Shown piece after piece: positions 35,700 to 45,051 of a stretch of DNA of 64,000 nucleotides (position 1 is the first letter of the stretch; each line of letters starts with the position of its first letter). The stretch lies in contig NZ_CP006018.1 of the NCBI RefSeq assembly GCF_000706765.1, forward strand, positions 496,001 through 560,000, given 5' to 3'. Below the pieces are notes generated by a model. The model was not told where the DNA came from and searched no databases. It saw only the letters and a program-made list of their open reading frames with translations. The stretch comes from Bifidobacterium [indicum] DSM 20214 = LMG 11587 (GTDB taxonomy: Bacteria > Actinomycetota > Actinomycetes > Actinomycetales > Bifidobacteriaceae). Made by a program: the position numbers and the translations under genes.

Positions 35700-36581
35700 A
35701 TGACACATACGCATGGGAAAGCGGGAATCTCCGCCACAGGCGCACCCGAACAGATGCCTGAGGCCGCCGCGGGCCACGTGTTGACCAGGCGCGGCATGGC
35801 TGGTGGACTCCTGGTCATCCTCTCCCTGGTCATCCTCTTCCTGCCCAGTCCTTATGTAATCGAGACCCCAGGGCCCACCCAGGACGTTCTTGGCAGGAGC
35901 GGATCCACCGAGGTCGTCTCCGTAAAGGGAGGCCAGACCTACACCGGTTCCGGCAAGCTCCTCCTGACCACCATCAACGCCGGCGGCCTACCCGGCTCGA
36001 TGGTCACGAATATGGAGGCCCTGCTGGGATGGGCCAACCCCAAAGCCATGGTCGTGCCCAGGGAAGCCATAATTCCCGAGGGAATGACCGCCGACGAATA
36101 CCGCAAGCAGGAGGTCAGCGACATGAGCGGGTCCCAGGATGCGGCTGCCAAGGCGGCCATCTCCTTCCTTCAGGCCAAGGGATACCAGACCGACGGCATC
36201 GAGATCACCATGCATGTGGACGATATAGGGGGCCCCTCCGCCGGCATGATGTATGCCCTGGGAGCCATCGACAAACTGACCCCCGAGGATGAGACGGGCG
36301 GCAGGACCATCGCCGGCACAGGGACCATTGACGAAAAAGGTGCCGTCGGGGCGATAGGGGGCATCAATCTGAAACTGATGGGTGCCAAACGTGATGGGGC
36401 TACCTGGTTCCTGGCTCCCAAGGCCAACTGCAGTCAGGTGGCGGGCCATGTGCCCGACGGTCTGCGGGATGTCCAGGTGGAAACCCTGGACCAGGCATAC
36501 GAGGCCGTTGTGGAAATAGGCCACAGCAGGGGGGAGGACCTGCCTCGCTGCACCGTCGATTCGAGTTCCCCAAGCAAGTAG
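35700..36581 (+). CDS. Membrane-anchored Lon-like (S16) serine protease without a PDZ domain
   Basis: 293 residues. An N-terminal cytoplasmic tail, one membrane segment (about 34-50) and an extracytoplasmic Lon-type proteolytic domain with the Ser-Lys dyad: S180 in IGGPSAGMMY and K225 in GGINLKLMG. Related YlbL/Rv3194c proteins (about 340 aa) have a PDZ domain between the membrane-proximal region and the protease. Here SFLQAKGY runs straight into the protease, so PDZ is missing. ATG at 35700 lies 7 nt after TAATAT (35687-35692), indicating a leaderless transcript. Confidence 0.88.
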   Translation: MTHTHGKAGISATGAPEQMPEAAAGHVLTRRGMAGGLLVILSLVILFLPSPYVIETPGPTQDVLGRSGSTEVVSVKGGQTYTGSGKLLLTTINAGGLPGSMVTNMEALLGWANPKAMVVPREAIIPEGMTADEYRKQEVSDMSGSQDAAAKAAISFLQAKGYQTDGIEITMHVDDIGGPSAGMMYALGAIDKLTPEDETGGRTIAGTGTIDEKGAVGAIGGINLKLMGAKRDGATWFLAPKANCSQVAGHVPDGLRDVQVETLDQAYEAVVEIGHSRGEDLPRCTVDSSSPSK

Positions 36582-36664
36582 GATGCCCCGCGTTCGAGTC
36601 CAGGCGCATCCGGAAACACTGGGCCACAATTGGTGAATTCCAGCAGTCTTGTTATGCTGACAAC

Positions 36665-37081
36665 GTGGCTGAGACTACAACCTATACAGCGGAAGAGTTC
36701 GGTTTCCATACTGGCGATATCGTCCAGGAATGGATGTGGGATGACGATGTCGATGATGGCATCAGGACTCAAATCGAAGACCTGACCGGTGAAGAGCTGG
36801 TCGATGAGGATTACGATGCGGCCGTGGATGGCGTGATCATCTGGTGGCGCGATGGCGATTCCGAGGATGACCTGGCGGATACCATCGTCGACGCCTCGGC
36901 CATGATCAATCCCGGTGCCCCCTTCTGGGTGCTGACCCCCAAGCCGGGGCGTGATGGTGCTCCCGGTCCCAGCACCGTTTCCAATGCCGCCAAGACTGCA
37001 GGAATGAACGCCCTTATGCCCACCACCGTGAGCAAGGATTGGAACGCCACCCAACTGCGTGCCTTCGGAAAAGGCAAGTAA
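36665..37081 (+). CDS. DUF3052 family protein
   Basis: 138 residues, acidic N-terminal half (VQEWMWDDDVDD; LVDEDYDAAVDGVIIWWRDG) and the C-terminal LTPKPGRDG and SKDWNATQL segments typical of DUF3052 (mycobacterial Rv2239c). Cytoplasmic, function unknown. GTG at 36665 is 6 nt after TATGCT (36653-36658) with no ribosome site, the same start architecture as the preceding gene. Followed by a clear terminator at 37109. Confidence 0.85.
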   Translation: MAETTTYTAEEFGFHTGDIVQEWMWDDDVDDGIRTQIEDLTGEELVDEDYDAAVDGVIIWWRDGDSEDDLADTIVDASAMINPGAPFWVLTPKPGRDGAPGPSTVSNAAKTAGMNALMPTTVSKDWNATQLRAFGKGK

Positions 37082-37108
37082 ACACTCCTCCAGGTCCCCT
37101 GTTTTTCC

Positions 37109-37138
37109 ATCCCCCGGTTTTACGGCCGGGGGATTTTT
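37109..37138 (+). terminator. Intrinsic terminator after the DUF3052 gene
   Basis: ATCCCCCGG (37109-37117) and CCGGGGGAT (37126-37134) form a perfect 9-bp stem with an 8-nt loop, immediately followed by a run of Ts (37134-37138). A classical rho-independent terminator; the next gene is convergent. Confidence 0.88.
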
Positions 37139-37174
37139 AATCTCTCCTCCCGGGTTGGGCGGATGCCGATCTGC

Positions 37175-38704
37175 TCATCGGATCGAACCGGTTGTTGCAG
37201 CCTTGGTTGTGGCGGAATGTTGATATTCCGACAGGAGCGACCTGGATCGCAGGTCGAGCAGGTTGGCACCCAGAGCCAACAGTAGTATGACCAGCCCGGT
37301 CAGGAATATCCAGTGCAGACCGTCGAAGACGATGGATCTGGCCGGGGCCAGCAGTGCCGGAGGAATCTGGTTGGCCGTGGCCGGGTTGATCATCCTGTCC
37401 ATCATCTCGGCGGTGAGGCCGGGATGATCGGGGACCCTGTCGGCAATGACCGTGTTCATGACGATTCCGAAAATCGAGACCATCAGCGTCTGCCCTAGGG
37501 AACGCGCCAGGGTATTGAAACTGGTGGAGGCACCCACATCACTGGCCGGTACCACGCTCTGGGCGGTGATTGTCGAAGTGGTGATGGCCAAGCCGAAACC
37601 GAACCCCACGATGGCCGATATGACCAGGAACGCCCAATAGGGGGTTGCCATGGGAAGGAAAACGTAACATACGCACGCGGTCAGGATGAAGGCAAGGGCG
37701 ATGTTGGTGGCCCGATGCGGCGGGTGGTGCATGGTCAAGGGCCCGGCCAGGTAGGCGCCCAGAAGCCAGAGGATGGAGGAGGGGGTCACGACAAAGCCGC
37801 CCATGGAAGGGTTGAGTCCCATGACGGACTGCATCCAAATCGGCATATAGGTGTCGAAGCACATCAGGAACCCGGCAATCAGAAGCATGCAGACGTTCTG
37901 GATGACGAAGGTCCGGTTGCGGAAGAGCCTCAGGGGAAGAATGGGGTCTGCCTGGTGGTTCTCAAGACGCAGGAGGACAAGAAAGATGACCACAGCGGCA
38001 AGGCCCAGGAGGGCCGGAGTCAGGATGCCCTGGTGGGAGCCCAGACTCTGCAGGCCCAACATGAGGCAGATCAGCCCCAGACTGAGCAGCCCGATTCCCT
38101 TGTAATCGACTGGTGCCCGTCTGGACTCCATACGCTCGCTGAGGAAGGCCTGTATCAGGAGTATGACGATCAGGCCGATGGGGACGTTGATGGCGAAGAC
38201 CCAGTGCCAGCTGAGGTGCTGGACGATGAATCCGCCCAGGAGTGGGGCGATGATGGAGGCGATGCCCCAGGCGGATCCGTTCAGTCCGATCATCCCGGCC
38301 CGCTTGCTCAGGGGGTATATGTCAGCCAGGACCGTATAAGTCAGGGGTTGGATGGCGCCGGCGCCAAGGCCTTGAAGGAGCCTGGCGTCGATGAGCTGGG
38401 GCATGGACTGGGAGAGTGCGCAGAGGCTGGACCCGACCACAAAAATCAGGAGTCCGATGGTCAGGAGGGGTTTACGGCCGTACCTGTCGGAGAGTTTCCC
38501 ATAGATGGGGGTGGTGACGGCACACATGAGAAGATATATGGAGTAGACCCAGTTCATGATCGATAGACCGTGCAGGTCGGAGATGATCGTCGGCATGGCC
38601 GTGGATACGATGGTCCCCTCGATTGCGGTCATGAAGGTGGCGATGAAGACCGCCACCGTGACCAGAGTCACATTGGTTTTCCTGACTGTCCCTTTTGCCG
38701 ACAT
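37175..38704 (-). CDS. DHA2-family (14-TM) major facilitator drug exporter
   Basis: 509-residue polytopic membrane protein with about fourteen hydrophobic segments. EGTIVSTAMPTI in the first segment is the DHA2 motif D1 type, GKLSDRYGRKPLL is motif A, and GGFIVQHLSWHWVFAINVPIG is close to motif C. These are proton-driven multidrug exporters of the EmrB/QacA kind. ATG at 38704 has GAGG 6 nt upstream; the ATG 6 bases earlier is unlikely. No regulator gene is adjacent. Substrates unknown. Confidence 0.9.
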   Translation of the reverse strand: MSAKGTVRKTNVTLVTVAVFIATFMTAIEGTIVSTAMPTIISDLHGLSIMNWVYSIYLLMCAVTTPIYGKLSDRYGRKPLLTIGLLIFVVGSSLCALSQSMPQLIDARLLQGLGAGAIQPLTYTVLADIYPLSKRAGMIGLNGSAWGIASIIAPLLGGFIVQHLSWHWVFAINVPIGLIVILLIQAFLSERMESRRAPVDYKGIGLLSLGLICLMLGLQSLGSHQGILTPALLGLAAVVIFLVLLRLENHQADPILPLRLFRNRTFVIQNVCMLLIAGFLMCFDTYMPIWMQSVMGLNPSMGGFVVTPSSILWLLGAYLAGPLTMHHPPHRATNIALAFILTACVCYVFLPMATPYWAFLVISAIVGFGFGLAITTSTITAQSVVPASDVGASTSFNTLARSLGQTLMVSIFGIVMNTVIADRVPDHPGLTAEMMDRMINPATANQIPPALLAPARSIVFDGLHWIFLTGLVILLLALGANLLDLRSRSLLSEYQHSATTKAATTGSIR

Positions 38705-38820
38705 CTGCATCCTCGATTCGGACGGATGGACGAGGTTCGCCCCATTGATGAAACTCCCAGCGGATTATAACCACCATATCGGCCCTGTCACCGGCGGGAC
38801 ACTCTGCTATCATATTGCTC

Positions 38821-38894
38821 GGTCCCGTAGCTCAGTTGGTTAGAGCGCCACCTTTACACGGTGGATGTCCCCGGTTCGAGTCCGAGCGGGACCA
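38821..38894 (+). tRNA. tRNA-Val (anticodon TAC)
   Basis: Complete cloverleaf of 74 nt. Acceptor stem GGTCCCG/CGGGACC, D arm GCTC...GAGC, anticodon stem CCACC/GGTGG with loop TTTACAC (anticodon TAC at 38855-38857) and T loop TTCGAGT. CCA is not encoded (discriminator A at 38894). The T stem has one C-A mismatch, C38871 against A38885. Reads GTA-type valine codons and others by wobble. Confidence 0.95.
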
Positions 38895-39015
38895 CTCCCT
38901 CTGCAATGACCAGTCCCCACCGAGTCTGAACTCTCAAGTAGAATCGTCTGCATTACCATCAAGATGGGTAGGCATGACTCCCATCGGCAAGAAAGGTCAG
39001 GAGGTCGATGTCCTG

Positions 39016-40662
39016 ATGTCAGCAAAGCCTGATTCCGGCAGGAACGAAGCCACCATAGCGCGTGTGGGGAAGCGTAAGTTCGGCTATAACACCGTTCAGG
39101 TCGATGAGTTCCTGGACAGGGCCCACACTCTCTATGAGAGCGAGGATCCGAGCCTGACGCAGGACCAGATCGCCAACGCCTCCTTTGAGTTGCGCAAGGG
39201 CGGGTACACCATCGCCCAGGTGGATGCCGCCTTGGCCCGTCTGGAACGCGCCATCTCTGACAGGAGTGTAGCCAGGGAGATCAACCAGTCCGGCATGGAG
39301 GCCTGGAGCGCGCGGGTGGTACGTCAGTACCGGGCCCTGAAGAGGCATGCGAACCGGGACGGTGGCGACATCTTCGACAGGGGCCTTTCCGGCAAGCCCT
39401 CCTACGACTGCAAACAGGTGGATCGTCTGGTCTTCCGGGTTCTGGACCGCATTGCCGACGACCTGCATCTGCGGGATGCCAAGCGTGCCGATGGCAAGAA
39501 GTCCGTCGACATCACCTCGGACCGTATCTCCAACGTGATTTTCACCCAGCGCAAGGGCAAGCACGGCTATGACGAGCGCCAGGTGGACTACTTCCTTTCC
39601 AAGGCCGTGGAACTCCTGCAGCAGATGGAGTCGGTCGCCCGGTTGGGGCTTGATGCACAGGTCCATGTCGGAACCCGTCCGAATGCCGGATCAGGCGGTA
39701 ATCGGTCGAAGGAGGGTCCGTCCGCTGGAACTGCTGGCGAGGATGGGTCCATTAAGCCCCTGATTGGTCAGCAACAGGCTCCTGCCTGGCAGGCCGGGCA
39801 GCCCACAGGATCTGCCGATGCTGCTCGTCAGGGATTTGCCGAGGCGCCCGCTGTGCAACCGGCCGAAACCGGATCGACTGATTTCGCCCAGCTGCATCAG
39901 GCGGAGCAGGCCATTTTTGACTCTCCTCAGCCGACGGCTCCCGCGGTTCCTGCCTCGGGTACCATTCCGTCCGGCACTCCTGAGGTTTCGGCGGCCAGTC
40001 AGATGAACGGCTCCCTGGGGGCCTTGGCCAGGTCCGTGGGGCAGAACCGGGACCAGGCAGGGACCGATACGGGTGCAAGCGGTGCTCAGGCCGGTCAGCC
40101 TGCCTCGTTCGCGTCGCCTTCCCAGCCTGTGAGGTCCGCTGATTCGGCACAATCCTCCCCGTCGGTACCATCTTCACCGGTACAGCCCTCGCGATCTGAC
40201 CGTGTCCCGTCCTCTCAGCCGGTTCAGCCAGTATCCGACCAACCGAGCTCGGCCCCTGCCTCGGGTCATGACTGGTCGACGCAACCCGCTTTTACGGCCC
40301 CTTCGACAAGGCCTGGCGCGGGGTCCTCCTTCAGTTCCCCGGTCGGGGTCAGCGGGCCCCTGTCCGCACAGCCCGAGCCCCAGGCCCCCAGTGCCTGGAG
40401 CCGTCCTCAGGAGGAGTCCGTGCAACCTGATGCGGCTCCGTCGGTCTCGGACGAGCCAAGCTGGGCCCGTCCCGTGTCCGAGGATTCCATCAGCAAGGCC
40501 CCGGTCAGACAGGCTGCGCAGGATGCCGATTCCTACCTGAACTCCCTGGTGAATACCGACCTGCCCAAGATGGACATGGATTTTGATATTCCCGATATCT
40601 CCTTCCCGGCCTTTGAGGCCGATGGGCAGCAGGGCGAGGAGACGAAGGGTTCCCAGGCGTAG
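39016..40662 (+). CDS. DivIVA-domain protein with long disordered tail
   Basis: 548 residues. Contains DivIVA-type repeats (FGYNTVQVDEFLDRA near residue 20; a second at GYTIAQVDAAL; a third at SYDCKQVDRLV; a fourth at GYDERQVDYFL), each the DivI1A pattern, within the first 215 residues. About 300 residues of Ser/Pro/Gln/Ala-rich disorder follow, with a conserved-looking end (DFDIPDISFPAFE). A membrane-curvature or polar scaffold role is likely. AGGAGGT at 38998 precedes ATG 39016 by 11 nt; ATG 38974 is an alternative. An open frame extends back through tRNA-Val but is not coding there. Distinct from the divIVA at 56621. Confidence 0.78.
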   Translation: MSAKPDSGRNEATIARVGKRKFGYNTVQVDEFLDRAHTLYESEDPSLTQDQIANASFELRKGGYTIAQVDAALARLERAISDRSVAREINQSGMEAWSARVVRQYRALKRHANRDGGDIFDRGLSGKPSYDCKQVDRLVFRVLDRIADDLHLRDAKRADGKKSVDITSDRISNVIFTQRKGKHGYDERQVDYFLSKAVELLQQMESVARLGLDAQVHVGTRPNAGSGGNRSKEGPSAGTAGEDGSIKPLIGQQQAPAWQAGQPTGSADAARQGFAEAPAVQPAETGSTDFAQLHQAEQAIFDSPQPTAPAVPASGTIPSGTPEVSAASQMNGSLGALARSVGQNRDQAGTDTGASGAQAGQPASFASPSQPVRSADSAQSSPSVPSSPVQPSRSDRVPSSQPVQPVSDQPSSAPASGHDWSTQPAFTAPSTRPGAGSSFSSPVGVSGPLSAQPEPQAPSAWSRPQEESVQPDAAPSVSDEPSWARPVSEDSISKAPVRQAAQDADSYLNSLVNTDLPKMDMDFDIPDISFPAFEADGQQGEETKGSQA

Positions 40663-40747
40663 CGCAGAGTCCGTCGGGCAGACCCGACGAGACGGACTTC
40701 AGGGCCTGAAAGTTACGGTCCGAGCGGACCGTGGAAAGTGTGCAGGA

Positions 40748-42016
40748 ATGATAAGCGGTCATGATAAGGCCGACGCAGGTACCGAGGCCGGTCAGGCCAG
40801 GACCCTGGAGGACTGGACTGGTAAAGGAGACGGGAACTGGTCCAAGAGTCTGGTGATCCTGGGTTCGACCGGCTCCATCGGCACCCAGGCCCTTGATGTG
40901 GTTGGTCGCCATCCCGAGCACTTCCGGGTGGTGGGCTTGGCGGCTGGCGGCGGTCATACGGATCTTCTGGCCCGGCAGGCCGCCCGGTTCGGTGTCGAGA
41001 AGGTTGCCCTGGCGGACCCCTCCAAGGTTGAAGAACTCCGCCAGGCCCTGTCCCAGGCCGGCGCCGGTCAGGTTCATGTTGAAGCAGGCATGGATGCGGT
41101 CGTCGCCCTGGCAGGGTCGGGGGCTGATCTGGTGCTGAACGGCATCACCGGGTCGATAGGGCTTCGGCCCTCCATCGCCGCCCTTCAGGCCGGATCCCAG
41201 TTGGCCTTGGCCAACAAGGAATCAGTCGTGGCCGGTGGGCATCTCCTCTTTGATGCCCAGGTCCGTCCGGGGCAGATCAATCCCGTGGATTCCGAACACT
41301 CGGCAATCTGGCAGTCCCTGCGCTCAGGTCGTCACGGGGAGGTGGCGAGGCTGGTCGTCACGGCCTCCGGAGGTCCTTTCAGGGGCTGGACCAGGAGTCG
41401 GATGGAAGGAATCACCCCTGAGCAGGCCCTGAACCACCCCACCTGGGACATGGGCCCTGTGGTGACCATCAACTCCTCCACCATGGTCAACAAGGGGCTG
41501 GAGGTTATCGAGGCCGCCAGGCTCTTCAGAATCCCGCAGGATCGGATATCCGTGACTGTCCACCCGCAGTCCCTGGTCCACTCCATGGTTGAATTCCGTG
41601 ATGGAGCCACAATCTGCCAGGCTTCGCCCCCCGATATGCGTCTTCCCATAGCTCTGGGGCTTTCGGCCCCGGAACGTTTGGGTGATGTATCGGTCCCCTG
41701 CGACTGGACCCAGGCTGCACAGTGGACCTTCGAGCCACTGGATGACAGGGTCTTCCCGGCCGTGAGCCTGGCTCGGCGTGCCTTGGATTCCTCGGAGGGG
41801 ATGACGGCTGTGTTCAATGCAGCCAATGAACAGGCTGTCCGGGCCTTCCTGGATCGTCGCCTTCCGTACCTGGGTATCGTCGATACGGTGGAGCGTGTCA
41901 TGGACCAGATGGCCGATTCCCATCTGTCACGAACTTTCACATCCGTGGAGGTAATGGAGCAAGTCGAGCAGGAAGCTCGTCGGCGTGCGGATGCTTTGAT
42001 AGAGATTACTGCGTGA
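40748..42016 (+). CDS. dxr: 1-deoxy-D-xylulose 5-phosphate reductoisomerase
   Basis: 422 residues. NADPH-dependent second step of the MEP isoprenoid pathway. [14 protein letters not shown] is the NADPH loop, [12 protein letters not shown] holds metal ligands, and HPQSLVHSM and [12 protein letters not shown] are conserved in the C-terminal half. The open frame extends 5' into the DivIVA-domain gene, but ATG 40748 with GGAAAG upstream is the sensible start. Its stop overlaps the ispG GTG (GTGA), so the two are translationally coupled. Confidence 0.95.
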   Translation: MISGHDKADAGTEAGQARTLEDWTGKGDGNWSKSLVILGSTGSIGTQALDVVGRHPEHFRVVGLAAGGGHTDLLARQAARFGVEKVALADPSKVEELRQALSQAGAGQVHVEAGMDAVVALAGSGADLVLNGITGSIGLRPSIAALQAGSQLALANKESVVAGGHLLFDAQVRPGQINPVDSEHSAIWQSLRSGRHGEVARLVVTASGGPFRGWTRSRMEGITPEQALNHPTWDMGPVVTINSSTMVNKGLEVIEAARLFRIPQDRISVTVHPQSLVHSMVEFRDGATICQASPPDMRLPIALGLSAPERLGDVSVPCDWTQAAQWTFEPLDDRVFPAVSLARRALDSSEGMTAVFNAANEQAVRAFLDRRLPYLGIVDTVERVMDQMADSHLSRTFTSVEVMEQVEQEARRRADALIEITA

Positions 42017-43275
42017 CTAGTGATGAGATGTTTGATTCCGGGCGATCCGCGGACAGTGGCCGGCCGGACCAGGTGAAGAAGGAAGCGGGATTCCGGAAGA
42101 CCGGTGACCAGGCCATCAGCGAGACCCCCCTCCATTCCAGGCGCAAGTCCAGAAGAATCATGGTCGGGTCCGTTCCGGTGGGCGGCGGTGCCCCCATTTC
42201 CGTCCAGTCCATGACCAACACGGTAACGGCCGATATCAATGCCACCCTTCAGCAGATCGCCGAGCTGGCGGCGGCTGGTTGTGACATCGTCCGCGTGGCG
42301 GTGCCCAGCCAGGACGATGCGGATGCCCTGCCGATCATCACCAAGAAGTCGCCCATTCCGGTCATCGCCGACATCCACTTCCAGAGCAGGTATGTGTTCC
42401 AGGCCATCGACGCAGGCTGCGCTGCGGTCAGGGTCAACCCAGGCAATATCCGCAAGTTCGACCAGGTGGGTCCTGATATCTGCAAGGCGGCGACCGAGGC
42501 GGGCATCTCCCTGAGGATCGGTGTCAACGCCGGCAGTCTGGATAAGGACATCTATGCCAAGTACGGTGGCCCCACGCCCGAGGCCCTGGTCGAGTCGGCC
42601 ATGAAAGAGGCCCGCATGTTCGAGGATGTGGGCTTCCATGACTTCAAGATATCCGTCAAGCACCACGACCCGATCACCATGGTCCAGACCTACCGGCTCC
42701 TGGCTTCCAAGGGTGACTGGCCCCTCCATCTGGGCGTGACCGAGGCGGGTCCGGCCTGGCAGGGGACCATCAAGTCCTGCCTCGCATTCGGAGCCCTTCT
42801 GTCCGAGGGGATCGGCGATACGATCAGGGTCTCCCTATCGGCTCCGCCGGTCGAGGAGGTCAAGGTGGGCTGCAAGATCCTGGAGTATCTGGGACTGCGC
42901 CAGCGCCACTTCGACATCATCTCCTGCCCCAGTTGCGGACGGGCCCAGGTGGACGTGATCCAGCTTGCCAGGGAGGTTACCGAGGGGCTCAAGGACATCA
43001 CGGCACCGATCAGGGTGGCCGTCATGGGATGCATCGTCAACGGACCCGGGGAGGCCAGGGAGGCCGACCTGGGAGTCGCGTCCGGTAACGGCAAGGGCCA
43101 GATCATCATCAAGGGCAAGGTGGTACAGACCGTTCCCGAGGATCAGATAGTCCCCACCCTTTTGGAGCGGGCCCGGGCCATTGCGGCTGATATGGAGGCC
43201 AAGGCAGCGGCCGAGGGGGAGACCATATCGGACATGGGCCCCACGGTGGTTCCTGTGACGGGCACGGCCAGCTGA
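42013..43275 (+). CDS. ispG: 4-hydroxy-3-methylbut-2-en-1-yl diphosphate synthase
   Basis: 420 residues. Fe-S enzyme of the MEP pathway reducing the cyclodiphosphate to HMBPP. The cluster cysteines are C305 and C308 (SCPSCGRAQ) and C340 ([10 protein letters not shown]), with the N-terminal TIM barrel starting [23 protein letters not shown] at 42013 overlaps the dxr stop. In many Actinobacteria a site-2 protease gene (rip1/rseP) sits between dxr and ispG; here there is none. Confidence 0.96.
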   Translation: MTSDEMFDSGRSADSGRPDQVKKEAGFRKTGDQAISETPLHSRRKSRRIMVGSVPVGGGAPISVQSMTNTVTADINATLQQIAELAAAGCDIVRVAVPSQDDADALPIITKKSPIPVIADIHFQSRYVFQAIDAGCAAVRVNPGNIRKFDQVGPDICKAATEAGISLRIGVNAGSLDKDIYAKYGGPTPEALVESAMKEARMFEDVGFHDFKISVKHHDPITMVQTYRLLASKGDWPLHLGVTEAGPAWQGTIKSCLAFGALLSEGIGDTIRVSLSAPPVEEVKVGCKILEYLGLRQRHFDIISCPSCGRAQVDVIQLAREVTEGLKDITAPIRVAVMGCIVNGPGEAREADLGVASGNGKGQIIIKGKVVQTVPEDQIVPTLLERARAIAADMEAKAAAEGETISDMGPTVVPVTGTAS

Positions 43276-43317
43276 TTCCGGGTCGGTCAATCCCGGTCAA
43301 CGGCTACAATGACCAAC

Positions 43318-45033
43318 GTGTCGCAAGAGGATGAACAGCAGCCGGACCAGGTGGGCAGGTGGAGCAGGGTAAGACGGCTCATGACCAGTCTGCCCATCTT
43401 CGTGATTCTGATGGGAATCCTGGTATCGGTGTCCCATCTGACCGCAGTGCCTTGGAAATACGATCCGGTGGACCAGAACTTCCCCACCCTCACCCCCGAC
43501 ACTTCAGTCACCTTCGACAACCCGGACGGTATCCATCTTGACAAGATGGGGGACTACCGGGTCAAAGCCCACCATGAGACTGTAACGGCCGTTCGTGAGG
43601 GGACCGATGAGCGCCAGGAGATCAGGGTGCAGATCCGTGAACCCCTGGGAGTGCAGGGGGAACGCCCGGGTGTGGTCTTCATGCATGGGGCGGGATACGG
43701 AACCTGCGACAACTCCTTTGGTGATGTGGCGGAGACCCTGGCCTCGGCAGGCTTCGTGACGGCCGTCCTCGACAAGCCGGTCTGGTCGACCACCGATGCC
43801 AACAGGGACTATCCGGCATCCGCCAGGGCCTATGATCAGGTCATCAATCTCCTGCGTGCCAAGCAGAATGTGGATCCCGCCAGGGTGGGTATCTATGCGA
43901 CCAGCGAGAGCACCTGGATATCATCCTTCCTGCTGAGCATGGATAAGGATGTCGCCTTCCAGATTCTTCTCAGCCCCATGGTCTACTCGCCCCGTCACGC
44001 CGTCGGGTTCTTCGTTGCCCAGGATTTCGCCATCGCCGGTGCCAACCAGGGCTACCAGTCGGTGGTTCGTCGTCTCTTCAGCACCGACGCTTCCCTTTTC
44101 AACATCAACAGCCTGGACATCGATCCGACTGACGAGAACACCTACGCCATACCGACCCTCCTGGCCTACGGGGCCAAGGATGTGATGACCGCCCAGGTTG
44201 AGGGGGTCCAAAGAGTGTTGGCCGAAGCCCATGCCGCCGGGAACGAGAACGTGACCGTCCGTTCATACGCCGTATCCAACCACGTGCTGAGGCTGGGGGA
44301 CGAAGCCAACACCGGCACTCCCTTGGCTGATCACTACCAGGAAGACATGACCAACTGGGCCGTGGGGCAGGCCAATGGACTCAGACAGACCAGTCCCAGC
44401 GCGGGAGGGGCGACCATCCACCAGTCCATCGCCGTTCCGACCGACCTGCGCGGTAGGCCGGTCCTGACCATCTACATGCTGGCCCTCCACATTCTGACCT
44501 TCCTGCTCCTGCTGATCTCCCTGGTGCTGGCCCTGGTGGCCGGTGGGGTGAAGATTCATCATCTGATTCGGCATAAGGGCCCTGCTCTGGGCTTCTCGCA
44601 CGGGTTCGGGGGTTCCCTGGCCACCGTCACCGGAACCACCCTGGCCTCGTTGGTGCTCTTTGCGGCCGGGCTCGGACAGGTCATCATGGCCGTGGTCAAA
44701 CTGGGTTGGGGCGGGGTGCCCGACCCTGCCGGTGTCAGTTATTGGAGTTGGCCGGTCATTCAGGTGGTCTGTGCCTTGGTGATTTGGGCCTGGTCACGGA
44801 TTTTCACCAGAATGGCCGAAGTGGCCTCATTCAAGGGGGTCTCCCAGATTCCCTCCCAGCTCAAGGCGCACCGGGCCGGTGGCCCCACCGTGGCCCAGCA
44901 GATGCACTCCAACGATCCTCAGCCGGTGGTGGCCTCGACCAGACTGGGGCTGGCCCTCTTCATCGTCACCACCCTGGCCATGTTCGGGGTCCTGTTGATT
45001 TTCGCCTTCTGGGGTCTTTTCATCTACTACTGA
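43318..45033 (+). CDS. Membrane-bound alpha/beta-hydrolase-like protein
   Basis: 571 residues. One N-terminal membrane segment (about 20-42), an extracytoplasmic alpha/beta-hydrolase domain, and four C-terminal membrane segments between about 390 and 570. The hydrolase features are FMHGAGYG (oxyanion region), YATSESTWIS (likely serine elbow), LAYGAKDVM (acid) and SNHVLRL (histidine). Substrate unknown: an outward-facing esterase or peptidase is plausible. TACAAT (43305-43310) lies 7 nt before GTG 43318, which suggests a leaderless mRNA; the ATG at 43309 falls inside the -10. Confidence 0.75.
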   Translation: MSQEDEQQPDQVGRWSRVRRLMTSLPIFVILMGILVSVSHLTAVPWKYDPVDQNFPTLTPDTSVTFDNPDGIHLDKMGDYRVKAHHETVTAVREGTDERQEIRVQIREPLGVQGERPGVVFMHGAGYGTCDNSFGDVAETLASAGFVTAVLDKPVWSTTDANRDYPASARAYDQVINLLRAKQNVDPARVGIYATSESTWISSFLLSMDKDVAFQILLSPMVYSPRHAVGFFVAQDFAIAGANQGYQSVVRRLFSTDASLFNINSLDIDPTDENTYAIPTLLAYGAKDVMTAQVEGVQRVLAEAHAAGNENVTVRSYAVSNHVLRLGDEANTGTPLADHYQEDMTNWAVGQANGLRQTSPSAGGATIHQSIAVPTDLRGRPVLTIYMLALHILTFLLLLISLVLALVAGGVKIHHLIRHKGPALGFSHGFGGSLATVTGTTLASLVLFAAGLGQVIMAVVKLGWGGVPDPAGVSYWSWPVIQVVCALVIWAWSRIFTRMAEVASFKGVSQIPSQLKAHRAGGPTVAQQMHSNDPQPVVASTRLGLALFIVTTLAMFGVLLIFAFWGLFIYY

Positions 45034-45051
45034 TTCGGTCAAGGAGCATAC

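Noticed and set aside
38815-39015. N-terminal extension of the DivIVA-domain protein
   Set aside because: The frame runs through the tRNA-Val gene; ribosome sites and domain start favour ATG 39016.
40583-40747. Long N-terminus for Dxr
   Set aside because: It overlaps the end of the DivIVA-domain gene in another frame and is arginine-rich, non-homologous sequence.
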